64,000 nucleotides of DNA, from positions 1 to 64,000 of the forward strand of contig NZ_JXQQ01000012.1 of assembly GCF_000834655.1 (NCBI RefSeq), written 5' to 3'. Shown piece after piece: positions 8,364 through 16,826 of this stretch. Made by a program: the position numbers and the translations under genes. Under the pieces are notes generated by a model. The model was not told where the DNA came from and searched no databases. It saw only the letters and a program-made list of their open reading frames with translations. Each line of letters opens with the position of its first letter. Positions within the stretch are counted from its first letter, which is position 1. The stretch comes from Variovorax paradoxus (GTDB lineage: Bacteria > Pseudomonadota > Gammaproteobacteria > Burkholderiales > Burkholderiaceae_C).

Positions 8364-9302
8364 ATGGCACAGCTGATGTCGCTGCTGGTGCAGAACGCGA
8401 TCCTGGTGGTGTTCGTCGCCAGCTTTGCCGCACGCCTGGGCCTGCCGGTGCCGGCCGCCGCGGTGCTGGTGGTCACGGGCGCGCTGCTGGCGGCGGGCGA
8501 TGTGTCGGTCGTCGGCGTGGTGCTCGCCGCGGTCGTCGCCAACCTGCTGGGCGACGGCGCATGGTTCTACGCGGGCCGCCGTTTCGGCTACCGCTTCATG
8601 CGCCTCCTGTGCCGCATCACGCTGTCGCCCGACTCGTGCGTGCGGCGCGGCGAATCGCTCATCACCGACTGGGGCGGCATGTCGCTCGTGGCGGCCAAGT
8701 TCGTGCCGGGCGTGTCGGTGGTGGCACCGCCGATGGCCGGCGCGCTGGGCATGTCGGTGCGCCGCTTCATCGGCTTCGACGTGGGCGCCGCACTCATCTG
8801 GACGGGCCTGTTCCTCGGCCTCGGCTGGGTCTTCCGCGACCAGATCCAGGAAGTGCTCGCCGTGCTGGCCCAGGCCGGCGGCATCGCCACCGCCGCGGTC
8901 GCGGTGCTGCTGCTGGTGATCCTGGCCGTGCGCTACTGGCGCCGCCGCGCGTTCATGCGCCTGACCGGCATGCCGCGCATCTCGGTGGACGAGCTGCACG
9001 ACATGCTGAGCGGCGACGCGCCTCCGCTCATCATCGACGTGCGCGGCAAGGCCGGCGTGCAGGTCGATCCGCGCCGCATTCCGGGTGCGCTGCCCTACAC
9101 GCTCAAGGCGCTGCAGCACCGGCACCTGGACCTCGCGATCGATCCGAACCGCGACGTGGTGCTGTACTGCAACTGCCCTAACGAGGTGTCGGCCGCGCAG
9201 GCCGCGCGCGTGCTGCTGGCGCGCGGGGCGCGGCGCGCCTTGCCGCTCACCGGCGGGCTCGACGCCTGGGTGGCCGCGGGCCGGCCCACCAGCCTTCACT
9301 GA
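8364..9302 (+). CDS. DedA-family membrane protein fused to a rhodanese domain
   Basis: A 312-aa protein with an N-terminal DedA/SNARE-associated domain (several membrane helices within residues 1-195, including the conserved GDGAWFYAGRRFGYRF and KFVPGVSVVAPPMAGA segments) and a C-terminal cytoplasmic rhodanese-like domain from about residue 210. The latter carries a Cys-containing loop, YCNCPNE (Cys269 and Cys271). DedA proteins are linked to membrane-lipid flipping and proton-motive-force homeostasis; rhodaneses move sulfane sulfur or act as thiol sensors. The ATG at 8364 is preferred because upstream in-frame sequence lies in the intergenic repeat. The physiological link between the two halves is unknown. 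Confidence 0.88.
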   Translation: MAQLMSLLVQNAILVVFVASFAARLGLPVPAAAVLVVTGALLAAGDVSVVGVVLAAVVANLLGDGAWFYAGRRFGYRFMRLLCRITLSPDSCVRRGESLITDWGGMSLVAAKFVPGVSVVAPPMAGALGMSVRRFIGFDVGAALIWTGLFLGLGWVFRDQIQEVLAVLAQAGGIATAAVAVLLLVILAVRYWRRRAFMRLTGMPRISVDELHDMLSGDAPPLIIDVRGKAGVQVDPRRIPGALPYTLKALQHRHLDLAIDPNRDVVLYCNCPNEVSAAQAARVLLARGARRALPLTGGLDAWVAAGRPTSLH

Positions 9303-9430
9303 CGGCCCACGACGTTTGAGCCTGCGCCTGCAGGAATCGAACTCGCGTGCTAAGGTGCCCCGGGCCCGGGTTAACCCTTGGCACCCCCCTCTTTCCGTTC
9401 TCTCCGCTCGCCCAGTTACCGAGGCCTCCA

Positions 9431-10708
9431 GTGCCACTCCCCGACGCTCCCACCCCCACCGCGGCGACCATCGCCCGGGCCGACAAGGCCCACCGTGCCA
9501 GCCATGGCGGCGCCGGCTCCGCCCCCACGCTGACCCCGGCGCTCACCTTCGTCTTCGCCGTGGCCTGCGGCCTGTGCGTGGCCAACATCTACTACGCCCA
9601 ACCGCTGATCGGCCCGATCTCCGACGCGCTCGATCTTCACGCCGGCCTGGCCGGCCTGATCATGACGTTGACCCAGCTCGGCTACGGCGCGGGCCTGCTG
9701 CTGCTGGTGCCGCTGGCCGACGTCGTCGAGAACCGCCGGCTGGTCATCGGCGCGCTGTTCGGCGCGGTCGCCGGGCTCGTGGGCATCGCGCTCTCGAACT
9801 CGGCCGCCACTTTCCTGGCGGCTTCGTTCGTGGTCGGTGCCTGCGCGGTCGCGGCGCAGGTGCTGCTGCCCTTTGCCTCGCACCTGGCGCCCGAGGCCAC
9901 GCGTGGCAAGGTGGTCGGCAACATCATGGCGGGCCTCCTGGGCGGGATCATGCTGTCGCGCCCCTTCGCCAGCATGGTGGCCGCGAGCCTCGGCTGGCGC
10001 GCGCTCTTCTGGATCTCGGCCGTGCTGATGGCCACGCTCATCGCCGTGCTGTGGCGCGTGCTGCCCGAGCGCAGGCCGCACGCGTCGGTCGGCTATGCGC
10101 GAACCATGGCGTCGCTGCCCGGCATCGTGTGGAACACGCCGCTCCTGCGCCGGCGCGGCTGGTACCAGGGAATGATGTTCGCGGCTTTCCAGGCCTTCTG
10201 GACCGCCGTGCCGCTGGCGCTGGTGCACGAGTTCGGCATGGGGCAACGCGGCATCGGCCTCTTCGCACTCGCGGGTGCGGCGGGCGCCTTGCTCGCGCCA
10301 GTGGCCGGCCGCCTGGCCGACCGCGGGCTGACGCGGCCCGCGACGGGCGCGGCCATCGTCGTCGCGCTGCTCTCGTTCGTGCTCGGCGCCGTGTCGATGC
10401 ACTTCCATTCGCTGGCCGGGCTGGTCGCGGCGGGCATCCTGCTCGATGGGGCGGTGCAGCTGTGCCAGGTGCTGAATTTCCGCAGCCTCTTCATGCTCGC
10501 GCCCGAGCTGCGCGGCCGGCTCAACGGCCTGTTCATGACGTTCATCTTCATCTGCGCGGCCGTCGCTTCGGGCATTGCGGCGGCGGTGTATGCGTTCCAT
10601 GGCTGGACCGGGCTGTGCCTGCTGGGCGGCGGGTTCGTGTCGCTGGCGTTGCTGCTGTACCTCACCGAATTCCGTCGCCGGCCCCTGCCCGCCGTGGTCG
10701 GCGGATAA
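9431..10708 (+). CDS. MFS transporter (YnfM/drug-exporter-like)
   Basis: Major facilitator superfamily transporter, 425 aa from GTG at 9431, with about 12 predicted membrane helices. The first helix region FAVACGLCVANIYYAQPLIG and the following ISDALDLHAGLAGLIMTLTQ are typical of the YnfM/arabinose-efflux-like drug:proton antiporter branch. An alternative GTG at 9347 would add 28 residues of Pro-rich sequence without membrane character, so the later start is favoured. Substrate is unknown. It stands alone, about 130 bp after the DedA fusion and 22 bp before the next gene. Confidence 0.87.
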   Translation: MPLPDAPTPTAATIARADKAHRASHGGAGSAPTLTPALTFVFAVACGLCVANIYYAQPLIGPISDALDLHAGLAGLIMTLTQLGYGAGLLLLVPLADVVENRRLVIGALFGAVAGLVGIALSNSAATFLAASFVVGACAVAAQVLLPFASHLAPEATRGKVVGNIMAGLLGGIMLSRPFASMVAASLGWRALFWISAVLMATLIAVLWRVLPERRPHASVGYARTMASLPGIVWNTPLLRRRGWYQGMMFAAFQAFWTAVPLALVHEFGMGQRGIGLFALAGAAGALLAPVAGRLADRGLTRPATGAAIVVALLSFVLGAVSMHFHSLAGLVAAGILLDGAVQLCQVLNFRSLFMLAPELRGRLNGLFMTFIFICAAVASGIAAAVYAFHGWTGLCLLGGGFVSLALLLYLTEFRRRPLPAVVGG

Positions 10709-10730
10709 GCGTAGCTGCTGCCGGCACGCC

Positions 10731-11717
10731 ATGACTTCACCGGTCTTCTCGCGAACGATCCCCGTCACCCAGATGGACGCCCGCGGCATCGGGGCGATCG
10801 TGGTGCTCTGCACGGCCTACTCCTTCCTCATGGTGATGGGAACCGCATGGCTCTTCGACGAAGACGCCACCGGTTGGCGCGCCGTGCTGAGCACCGTCGC
10901 GCTGCTGGTGCTCATTGCCGTGTGGATGGTCGGCCTGCTCGTCGTTGCCGCTGCATGGATCTGGGTCGAAGAGCGCTGGCTCGCCTCGGTCAAGCGCCGG
11001 CCGAAGGCGTTCAGCGGGAGCGCCCAGGTCGACATCGGCGAGAACGGCCTGTCGGTGCAAGGGCTCGGCCATGTGGGCTGGATCGACGTGCTGGCCATCG
11101 AAGGCATTCCCGACAGCGACAACTACCTGGTCGTTCACACCCGCCCCTTCGCCAAGCTGATGCTCACGGCGCCCGTCGATGAACTGGCGCCGGTCATCAA
11201 CCATTACCTCGCGCTGAAGAGCGATGCGGGGTCGATGCCTGCGGGCATCCTGCAAAGCCGCGCCATCGTTTTCTGCTGGCGATGCTTTGTCGCGTGGATC
11301 GTGGCGGGGTATGCGCTCGCCGCCGCTGCGGGCGTGGCGTTGGTCGTGTACGCCCCCGACGTCGGCTTCCTGAAGACCGTGGTGGCGCTCTGCGTGCTGA
11401 TGCCGATGATCGCGTGGCTGGTCTGGGCCTTTCCCTTTGCGCAGATCGGCATCCTGTCGCAATCGCGGGTGCGCGCCTTCGAACTCGACGGCACGCGGCT
11501 GCGCAGCATCGACGGCGCATGGCATTCCGACCTGCGGGACGCCCGCGCCAGCCATCGCCATGCCAGTGGCCTCGGCTACGAATTCGACTTCCTGGCCATA
11601 CGGCCGAAGGCGGGGAAAAACCTGGACCTGTTGCTCGAAGGCGGTGCCGACCAGGAGGCGCTGCTCGAAGCCCTGCGCGAGCGTGGCGTGCTGCCGCGGG
11701 CCCACCTCGAACGCTGA
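10731..11717 (+). CDS. Hypothetical membrane protein with two similar halves
   Basis: A 328-aa protein of unknown function. It shows four likely membrane helices in two pairs (about residues 20-45, 52-82, 180-205 and 210-235). Each pair is followed by a soluble beta-rich segment: VDIGENGLSVQGLGHVGWIDVLAIEG after the first and VRAFELDGTRLRSIDGAWHSDL after the second. The second helix pair plus domain looks like an imperfect duplication of the first, and the layout resembles YcxB-like proteins, but I cannot assign a family. It starts 22 bp after the MFS gene and may be co-transcribed with it. Confidence 0.7.
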   Translation: MTSPVFSRTIPVTQMDARGIGAIVVLCTAYSFLMVMGTAWLFDEDATGWRAVLSTVALLVLIAVWMVGLLVVAAAWIWVEERWLASVKRRPKAFSGSAQVDIGENGLSVQGLGHVGWIDVLAIEGIPDSDNYLVVHTRPFAKLMLTAPVDELAPVINHYLALKSDAGSMPAGILQSRAIVFCWRCFVAWIVAGYALAAAAGVALVVYAPDVGFLKTVVALCVLMPMIAWLVWAFPFAQIGILSQSRVRAFELDGTRLRSIDGAWHSDLRDARASHRHASGLGYEFDFLAIRPKAGKNLDLLLEGGADQEALLEALRERGVLPRAHLER

Positions 11718-11762
11718 GCCGGAGCGCCCGCGGCCGGGCCCCGGTGGTAGGCTTCGCCCCCG

Positions 11763-13133
11763 ATGAACCTCCGCACCAAGATCGTCGCGCTGGCCGTGGC
11801 CCCGCTGCTCGTCGCACTGGTGCTCGTGGCCCTCGCGGTGCGTCACCAGGAGCACGACCTCGCGCAGCGCGAGCGCGCGCTCATCGAGCGCAGCTACATG
11901 GCCCAGCGCCGTAGCGAACTGCGCAGCTACGTCGAGCTGGCCGTGAGCAACCTGCGCCCGCTGTACGACTCGGGCCTGGACGACGACGCCACCCGCAACG
12001 AGGCGCTGCGCCGCCTGGCCGCGCTCGACTACGGCGACGACGGCTACTTCTTCGTGTACGACCTGGAAGGCAACTCCCTCATGCATTCGCGCCAGCCCGA
12101 GCTGGTCGGCCAGAACCTCTGGGGCATGCGCGATTCGAAGGGGCGCTTCACCATCCAGGACCTCATCAAGGGCGCGAAGGACAACGGCGGCGCCTACGTC
12201 GAATACGAATGGCGCAAGCCCTCCAGCGCGCAGATGGCGCCCAAGCTCGGCTACGTCACGGCGCTGCCGCGCTGGAACTGGATGGTCGGCACCGGCCTGT
12301 ACCTGGACGACATCGAATCGACCATGGACGCGCTCGACAAGCAGATGAACGCCAACGTCACCGCCACGCTGCTGTGGATTGCCGGCATCGCGGCGCTGTG
12401 CCTGGGCGTGGTGAGCGCGGCGGGCCTCTTCCTGAACCTGAGCGAACACCGCGTGGCCGAAGCCAAGCTGCGGCTCCTGGCGCGCCGCGTGGTGCAGTCG
12501 CAGGAAGAAGAGCGCGGCCACCTCGCGCGCGAGCTGCACGACGGCACCAGCCAGACGCTGGTGTCGGCCAAGCTCCTGATCGAATCGGCCGTCGATGCGC
12601 TCGGCCGCGACCACCACGCCGCGCCGCCCGCGCTCGGCAAGGCGCTGCAGCGCCTGAATGATTCGCTCACCGAAGTGCGCCGCATCTCGCACCGCCTGCG
12701 CCCCGCGCTGCTCGACACGCTCGGCCTCCCTGCCGCGCTGGAGCGCCTGGGCGAGGAGTTCGGCGAAGAGGGCAGCATCGATGCTTCCATCATGGTCGAG
12801 GGCGAGCCCTTCGAGCTGTCGCAAGAGGCCAAGACCGCGCTCTTTCGCGTGACGCAAGAGGCGCTCACCAACGTGCGCAAGCACGCCGAGGCGCACCGCG
12901 TGCACATCTCGCTGGGCTTTACCGACGACGCCGTGCGCCTGGAGGTGAGCGACGACGGCGTGGGCTTCGACGTCGAGGCGATGCAGCTCGACCCGCGCCA
13001 CGGCATTGGCCTGCGCAACATGCGCGAGCGCATCGAGGCCATCGGCGGGCGCCTGGCGATGCGCTCGGGACGCGGCCATACATCCATCGTGGCCGAGGTG
13101 CCGGCCCGCAGCGCGAGGCCCGAATCCGAATGA
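11763..13133 (+). CDS. Cache-domain sensor histidine kinase (NarL-partner, HisKA_3 type)
   Basis: A 456-aa sensor kinase. TM1 (about 9-28) and TM2 (about 200-222) enclose a single-cache sensor, recognisable from YGDDGYFFVYDLEGNSLMH and PRWNWMVGTGLYLDDIE; such domains often bind small carboxylates. The cytoplasmic part has the HisKA_3 motif LARELHDGTSQTLV with the phosphorylated histidine near residue 259, then a HATPase region with DDGVGFDVEA and GIGLRNMRERIEAIGG. Its stop overlaps the next start by four bases (ATGA), coupling it to its response regulator. Ligand and regulon are unknown. Confidence 0.92.
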   Translation: MNLRTKIVALAVAPLLVALVLVALAVRHQEHDLAQRERALIERSYMAQRRSELRSYVELAVSNLRPLYDSGLDDDATRNEALRRLAALDYGDDGYFFVYDLEGNSLMHSRQPELVGQNLWGMRDSKGRFTIQDLIKGAKDNGGAYVEYEWRKPSSAQMAPKLGYVTALPRWNWMVGTGLYLDDIESTMDALDKQMNANVTATLLWIAGIAALCLGVVSAAGLFLNLSEHRVAEAKLRLLARRVVQSQEEERGHLARELHDGTSQTLVSAKLLIESAVDALGRDHHAAPPALGKALQRLNDSLTEVRRISHRLRPALLDTLGLPAALERLGEEFGEEGSIDASIMVEGEPFELSQEAKTALFRVTQEALTNVRKHAEAHRVHISLGFTDDAVRLEVSDDGVGFDVEAMQLDPRHGIGLRNMRERIEAIGGRLAMRSGRGHTSIVAEVPARSARPESE

Positions 13134-13831
13134 CGACAGCAGCAGCACCACCCCCAGCGCAGCCGCCCACACAGCAGCCACCCGGGCCCATCCGCCTCTT
13201 CATCGTGGACGACCACCCGCTCGTGCGCGACGGCCTGCGCGCGCGCCTGGGCGCCATGCCCAACCTGGAGATCGTCGGCGAGGCCGGCAGCGGCGCCGAG
13301 GCGCTCGCGCTCCTGGACACGCTGCGGTGCGACCTCATGCTGGTCGATGTCGGCATGAAGGACATGAACGGCATCGACCTTGCCGCGCTGGTGCTGCAAC
13401 GCGATCAACCCCAAGCGCCATCGCATCCCGCGCCGCACATCGTGATGCTCAGCATGTACGACAACCCCGAGTACGTGCAGAAGGCCATGCAGGTGGGCGC
13501 GCGCGGCTACGTGCTGAAGGACGCGCCCGCGGCCGAGATCGTGGCCGCCATCGAGGCGGTGTCGGCGGGCGGCACGTTCCTCAGTCCGGCCGTCTCGAAG
13601 AAGCTCTTTCGCAACCAGGCGCCGCGCCCGCTGCTCACGCCGCGCGAGAGCGAGATCCTCACCGCGCTTGGCCGGGGCGAATCGAGCAAGCAGATTGCAC
13701 GCGACCTGGGCCTGAGCGTGCGCACGGTGGAGGCGCACCGCCAGAGCATCAAGCGGCGGCTGGGCATCGAAGGGCAGGCGGAGCTCATCAAGTACGCGGT
13801 GGAGCATGCGCGGGAGTTCGGGCAGGGGTGA
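13130..13831 (+). CDS. NarL/LuxR-family response regulator
   Basis: A 233-aa response regulator. After a Pro/Gln-rich 20-residue N-terminus, the receiver domain has the acidic pair in FIVDDHPLVRDG, phospho-acceptor D73 (LMLVDVGMKD) and a lysine in YVLKDAPAAE. The C-terminal LuxR helix-turn-helix is clear: LTPRESEILTALGRGESSKQ followed by LGLSVRTVEAHRQSIKRRLG. It is translationally coupled to the preceding cache-domain kinase and is its obvious partner. Confidence 0.93.
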   Translation: MTTAAAPPPAQPPTQQPPGPIRLFIVDDHPLVRDGLRARLGAMPNLEIVGEAGSGAEALALLDTLRCDLMLVDVGMKDMNGIDLAALVLQRDQPQAPSHPAPHIVMLSMYDNPEYVQKAMQVGARGYVLKDAPAAEIVAAIEAVSAGGTFLSPAVSKKLFRNQAPRPLLTPRESEILTALGRGESSKQIARDLGLSVRTVEAHRQSIKRRLGIEGQAELIKYAVEHAREFGQG

Positions 13832-14271
13832 TTGGCTGGTTGGTTGGTCGATCGATCGCGGCTGGCTGATTGCCTGTGGCGGACGCGCCGTCTTTTGCTG
13901 CCGCCGATGCTGCGAAAAGTGAACTGCAGAAGCTCACTGTCAGGGCTTTGTGTATTGCCGCTTTTGCGCCGTGAATAGCTGCCCAATTCGAGAACTACTC
14001 GGCAGATTTTTTTGCTGCGCGGGGCTGGGGTTCTCTACAGTGAATGCCCTTGTGACCCGGCGGCCCACCTCGTGGGCGACGAAGGCAGCACAAATCAACA
14101 CCATCGACCAAAGAGACCAATGAGCAGATGAACCGCTTCGCTTCACGGCGGGCTGTCGCGGCGATGAGCAGCGATGCGAACGTGAGGCACAAAAGGCGAC
14201 GGCCACGGTGCGCGAACACCGTGACCGTCTAACCAAATGACGTGCACAACCTTTTAACGAAAGCACACCAC
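13832..14271. other. 440-bp region without a convincing gene
   Basis: This stretch is less GC-biased than the surroundings. It contains a small GCCCAC/GTGGGC hairpin at 14063-14077 and a strong hairpin at 14198-14229. A 108-codon minus-strand frame (13940-14266) can be read but has no ATG or ribosome site and is not called. The segment may be decayed coding sequence or the edge of an acquired island. Confidence 0.5.
14198..14229 (-). terminator. Strong hairpin, possible minus-strand terminator or small-RNA structure
   Basis: Thirteen-base arms (GACGGCCACGGTG at 14198-14210, CACCGTGACCGTC at 14217-14229) pair with a single mismatch around a CGCGAA loop. Read on the minus strand, the stem is followed by GCCTTTTGTG, a short T-run. 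No minus-strand gene is recognised upstream of it, so a structured RNA or a plus-strand leader is also possible. Confidence 0.4.
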
Positions 14272-14517
14272 ATGGCTGATCGAATTATGTCCCGGGGCCC
14301 CGGGCAGGACTCTCCCAACACATCCGCACAAACTGCATCGGATCTACTTGAGAACAAGCTGGAGCAACTGCACACGCTGCTGTGGTGCTGTTATGGCTCC
14401 GACAATGGGTGGTTCGAAGAGGTGGGGCCCGCGCATCGGGAGAACCTGGTATGGCTTGCTTCTGATCTCGCGCAGGAGGCGAGGGCGCTGTATCAGGAGG
14501 TGGGGCCGATCGGGTAA
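14272..14517 (+). CDS. Small hypothetical protein
   Basis: An 81-aa protein of unknown function. It is hydrophilic and mostly helical, with a distinctive aromatic segment LHTLLWCCYGSDNGWFEEVG followed by an acidic/alanine-rich helix. The ATG at 14272 is used; there is no strong ribosome site. It sits in the AT-richer variable stretch and is followed by a hairpin. It may be one of several orphan immunity-like or accessory proteins here, but nothing in the sequence proves a role. Confidence 0.5.
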   Translation: MADRIMSRGPGQDSPNTSAQTASDLLENKLEQLHTLLWCCYGSDNGWFEEVGPAHRENLVWLASDLAQEARALYQEVGPIG

Positions 14518-14524
14518 GGGCTCG

Positions 14525-14555
14525 GGGCGCCAATGTTCATTCCGGCTTGGCGCCC
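14525..14555 (+). terminator. Hairpin after the small hypothetical gene
   Basis: A nine-base perfect stem (GGGCGCCAA at 14525-14533, TTGGCGCCC at 14547-14555) closes a 13-base loop and begins 7 bp after the stop codon. The downstream sequence ACCTTGGATTTTG is only weakly T-rich. Confidence 0.4.
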
Positions 14556-14581
14556 ACCTTGGATTTTGAACGGGGCTCGCT

Positions 14582-14991
14582 ATGACGTTCGCGACCTGCG
14601 GAGGCGGCGAACGCAGAAATCGAGGCAACGGGAATGCGCCTGATGTGCTCCCGTTCACAAGCGACGCACTTGAAATCATCAAGGCCAACTCAGACCGTCG
14701 AGCGGACTTCGAGGAAGCCTTCCTTCATAGGGGCGGGGACTCCCCGACGGAGTTTGTTGAGCTGTGCATGCATGCGCTCCGCTGGCCGAACGTGCAACAA
14801 GGGTTCGAGCGGTCATCCCACCGGGCTGTGGACAGCAATGACGGGCGAGCGGAGCAGGTTTACAGAGGCACTACCTCGAGGCGTTGCAAGATGACTGGGA
14901 TACGGAGGAGTTTTATGGAGACTGCATTTCCAGCCTTCATGCCAAGTCGCCTGACGGCCAAAACCTGCCATTTAGCTGGTCACTTGAATGA
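14582..14991 (+). pseudogene. Frameshifted hypothetical gene
   Basis: The first part (14582 to about 14866) reads MTFATCGGG.. and then a protein-like segment, DALEIIKANSDRRADFEEAF, ending ..EQVYR. At about 14867 the frame becomes nonsensical, but one base later a second frame reads HYLEALQDDWDTEEFYGDCI and continues to ..LPFSWSLE and a stop at 14989-14991. The two halves join naturally if one base has been lost (or two gained). The acidic, aromatic second half looks like genuine protein. The most likely reading is a recent frameshift in a small accessory gene of unknown function. A sequencing error cannot be excluded. The 3' end overlaps the convergent DTW gene by 12 bp. Confidence 0.6.
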
Positions 14992-15645
14992 ACCTCGCAA
15001 CCTTGCTCGAGGGCAGGGCTCGCCAGTTTGCGCGTTTCGCTGTCCGCCAGCCTGCGCCAAGTGCTCTACAAACCCGTCGAAGGCATCCAACAAGGGCTGG
15101 AACCGCGCCGCACCGCCTTCCAGTTGGCCCAACGCGTAGCAGGTCGCCTCCAGCGTGGACAGTTGATCGGGCCCATGGGCTTTGCGGACACGGTAGTGAG
15201 AAGGCGGCAGGTTGCGCAGGGCCAATCGGGGCAACTGTTGCAGTGGCGGGCTTTGGTAGAGCATCTTTCGGCTTTTGCGCCAGGTGCCGTCCAGCACGAC
15301 CAGGCGCAGGCGCGATGGGGCCTGCGGCCACTCGGGCGGTGGCGGGGGTGGGACCCGCAGGTCCGGGGCGGTATCTTGCAGACTGTCCGGGTACAGCAGC
15401 AGCGTGTGCTTGCCGTCCACCGGCCAGACCGGCACCGCAAATGATTCACCCACCACCAAGCGGCAGTGCGCCAAGCTGAGGTGCAGCAGGCGGGCACTGC
15501 CTTTGGCCTGGTGTATCTCCAGCGGGTGCTGTAGCACCAGTACCTCCACCGTGTGGGCGGTGGGCGCGATCCAGCGGCAAATGCAGGCGCTGAGCGGGCG
15601 CAGGCACGCGGTGCACTGGGGGCGTGGGACTAAAGCGGCGGACAT
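14980..15645 (-). CDS. DTW-domain protein (tRNA uridine aminocarboxypropyltransferase-like)
   Basis: A 221-aa DTW-domain protein. Members of this family (TapT/TuaA, TSR3-related fold) transfer the 3-amino-3-carboxypropyl group of S-adenosylmethionine to uridine in tRNA. Visible features are an N-terminal zinc-ribbon-like cysteine set (CTACLRPLSACIC, Cys11/14/21/23), the QHPLEIHQAKGSARLLHLSL region, and the signature LDGTWRKSRKM (Asp119, Thr121, Trp122). The C-terminus keeps the STLEATCYAL motif. It is a monocistronic gene in the otherwise poorly recognisable 14-17 kb stretch. Confidence 0.88.
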   Translation of the reverse strand: MSAALVPRPQCTACLRPLSACICRWIAPTAHTVEVLVLQHPLEIHQAKGSARLLHLSLAHCRLVVGESFAVPVWPVDGKHTLLLYPDSLQDTAPDLRVPPPPPPEWPQAPSRLRLVVLDGTWRKSRKMLYQSPPLQQLPRLALRNLPPSHYRVRKAHGPDQLSTLEATCYALGQLEGGAARFQPLLDAFDGFVEHLAQAGGQRNAQTGEPCPRARLRGSFK

Positions 15646-15736
15646 GGCTGGATTTTTTTCAGCGTGCCTGGCTAGACAATGCGTGGAAGGAGATGGCGAT
15701 TAGCTTTGACGCGATGACAGGCAGGTTTGGACAATG

Positions 15737-16126
15737 TCAGAGGACCGCATTGGGCCCGAAGCAGACGGTGGACGTCCTCCTTTGCCGACGTTCAACCGCT
15801 AGGACTTTGACGATTCGTTTGAATGAAGACGAGTACCTACGCCGAAGCTCTGACAAGGAGACCAACCCAACCCTGCGAAAGGCTTCGTCGAGAGACTCGA
15901 CTTGTTCTGACGGAATGCGGCCTAGTTCTTCGAGAATGTCATTGGTCGCCATGCGCAAGCCTTCAAGCGCTTTCGACCTTCCATACTTCTCGATGATGTC
16001 GATGCAAACGTCCGCCATCTTCGGTGAATTTGCGACAGGTTTTGTGACCTGCGTGGAGTAGAAGTCGACGAAAGCATAGAGTTCTTGAAACTCGCGCTCG
16101 CGTGCTGCAGAAAGTGGTCGAGGCAT
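15737..16126 (-). CDS. Hypothetical protein
   Basis: A 129-aa, mainly helical protein of unknown function, starting MPRPLSAAREREFQELYAF. The C-terminal 30 residues are strongly basic (RRRYSSSFKRIVKV, ERRQRR). Base composition is clearly less GC-rich than the flanking core genes, which suggests recent acquisition. No family recognised; there is no signal peptide or membrane segment. Confidence 0.55.
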   Translation of the reverse strand: MPRPLSAAREREFQELYAFVDFYSTQVTKPVANSPKMADVCIDIIEKYGRSKALEGLRMATNDILEELGRIPSEQVESLDEAFRRVGLVSLSELRRRYSSSFKRIVKVLAVERRQRRTSTVCFGPNAVL

Positions 16127-16192
16127 AGCAATTGCGTTGGTAGTCGGAGGTTTGCAATTGTCCGTACACGAACATCGTACCGTCGGCCCGCT

Positions 16193-16528
16193 TCATTGAT
16201 CGCTGGCAGCGTCCTGTTCGACCAGGACAACTAGATCAGAAGGCGCAGCGATTCTCATATACGGCAAATCAATTCCGCTTTCCTTCAGTGTTGACTGATA
16301 GTGAAGCAGGCGGGAGAGCAGCGCCTCTTGCAGCCCTTGGGCCAGCCAACGCACATCGTCGTTCGCATCGCTATTCGCCTCAATCCACTGAGAAAGTTGC
16401 CGAGCGTCCGCACAAAGAATTGACAGTGAATCTCCTTGAATTACAGAGCCGGGAAACCTACGACCTGGCGTTTGAACAACAGCTTGATTCGAAGCGTCAG
16501 AGTAAACCGCAAGTTCGACCTTCACCAT
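16193..16528 (-). CDS. Hypothetical protein, DUF6959-like
   Basis: A 111-aa cytoplasmic protein. The N-terminal segment YSDASNQAVVQTPGRRFPG followed by SVIQGDSL matches my memory of the DUF6959 family (a short conserved domain with N-AVV..PGR-FPG..IQGDSL). The rest is helical with an LLSRLLHYQSTL amphipathic stretch. Function is unknown; proteins of this kind are often found scattered in accessory regions. It lies 66 bp upstream of the next minus-strand gene and may be co-transcribed with it. Confidence 0.6.
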   Translation of the reverse strand: MVKVELAVYSDASNQAVVQTPGRRFPGSVIQGDSLSILCADARQLSQWIEANSDANDDVRWLAQGLQEALLSRLLHYQSTLKESGIDLPYMRIAAPSDLVVLVEQDAASDQ

Positions 16529-16613
16529 CGGGAGTTCCTTTATCTATGTTGCAAAAAATGTCCGCTCCTGGGCGGCAATGTGCCAACACGGCGAGCGACC
16601 GGTTGTGGCCGTT

Positions 16614-16826
16614 CTACGACTTAGTGGGCAAGGTTCTTACTTGGCCTTGACGGACGAGAAAGTCCTTTGTGGCCCGAGCGAGGGAATCGTCCTCAATGAT
16701 GTGTGCCATGAGTTGACCGGCCTCGTTCTCGTAGCACGGTAGCAGTCCGTTCAGCACGAAGTACCGTCTCCACGCTATGCCGCCACGCTGCAAGTCGGCT
16801 ATGACTACTTCGTCAGAATGTTCCAT
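16614..16826 (-). CDS. Small hypothetical protein
   Basis: A 70-aa protein of unknown function if started at the ATG at 16826 (MEHSDEVVIADLQRGGIAWR). An in-frame extension to 16883 would add 19 less convincing residues. The C-terminal part, DSLARATKDFLVRQGQVRTL, looks like a helical cap. Composition is AT-richer than the core genes. It is the first of three minus-strand small genes in the variable stretch. Confidence 0.5.
   Translation of the reverse strand: MEHSDEVVIADLQRGGIAWRRYFVLNGLLPCYENEAGQLMAHIIEDDSLARATKDFLVRQGQVRTLPTKS

Noticed and set aside
13940..14266. 108-codon minus-strand open frame
   Set aside because: It lacks an ATG start and ribosome site, spans the strong hairpin, and has shuffled composition; decayed coding sequence is possible but not supported.
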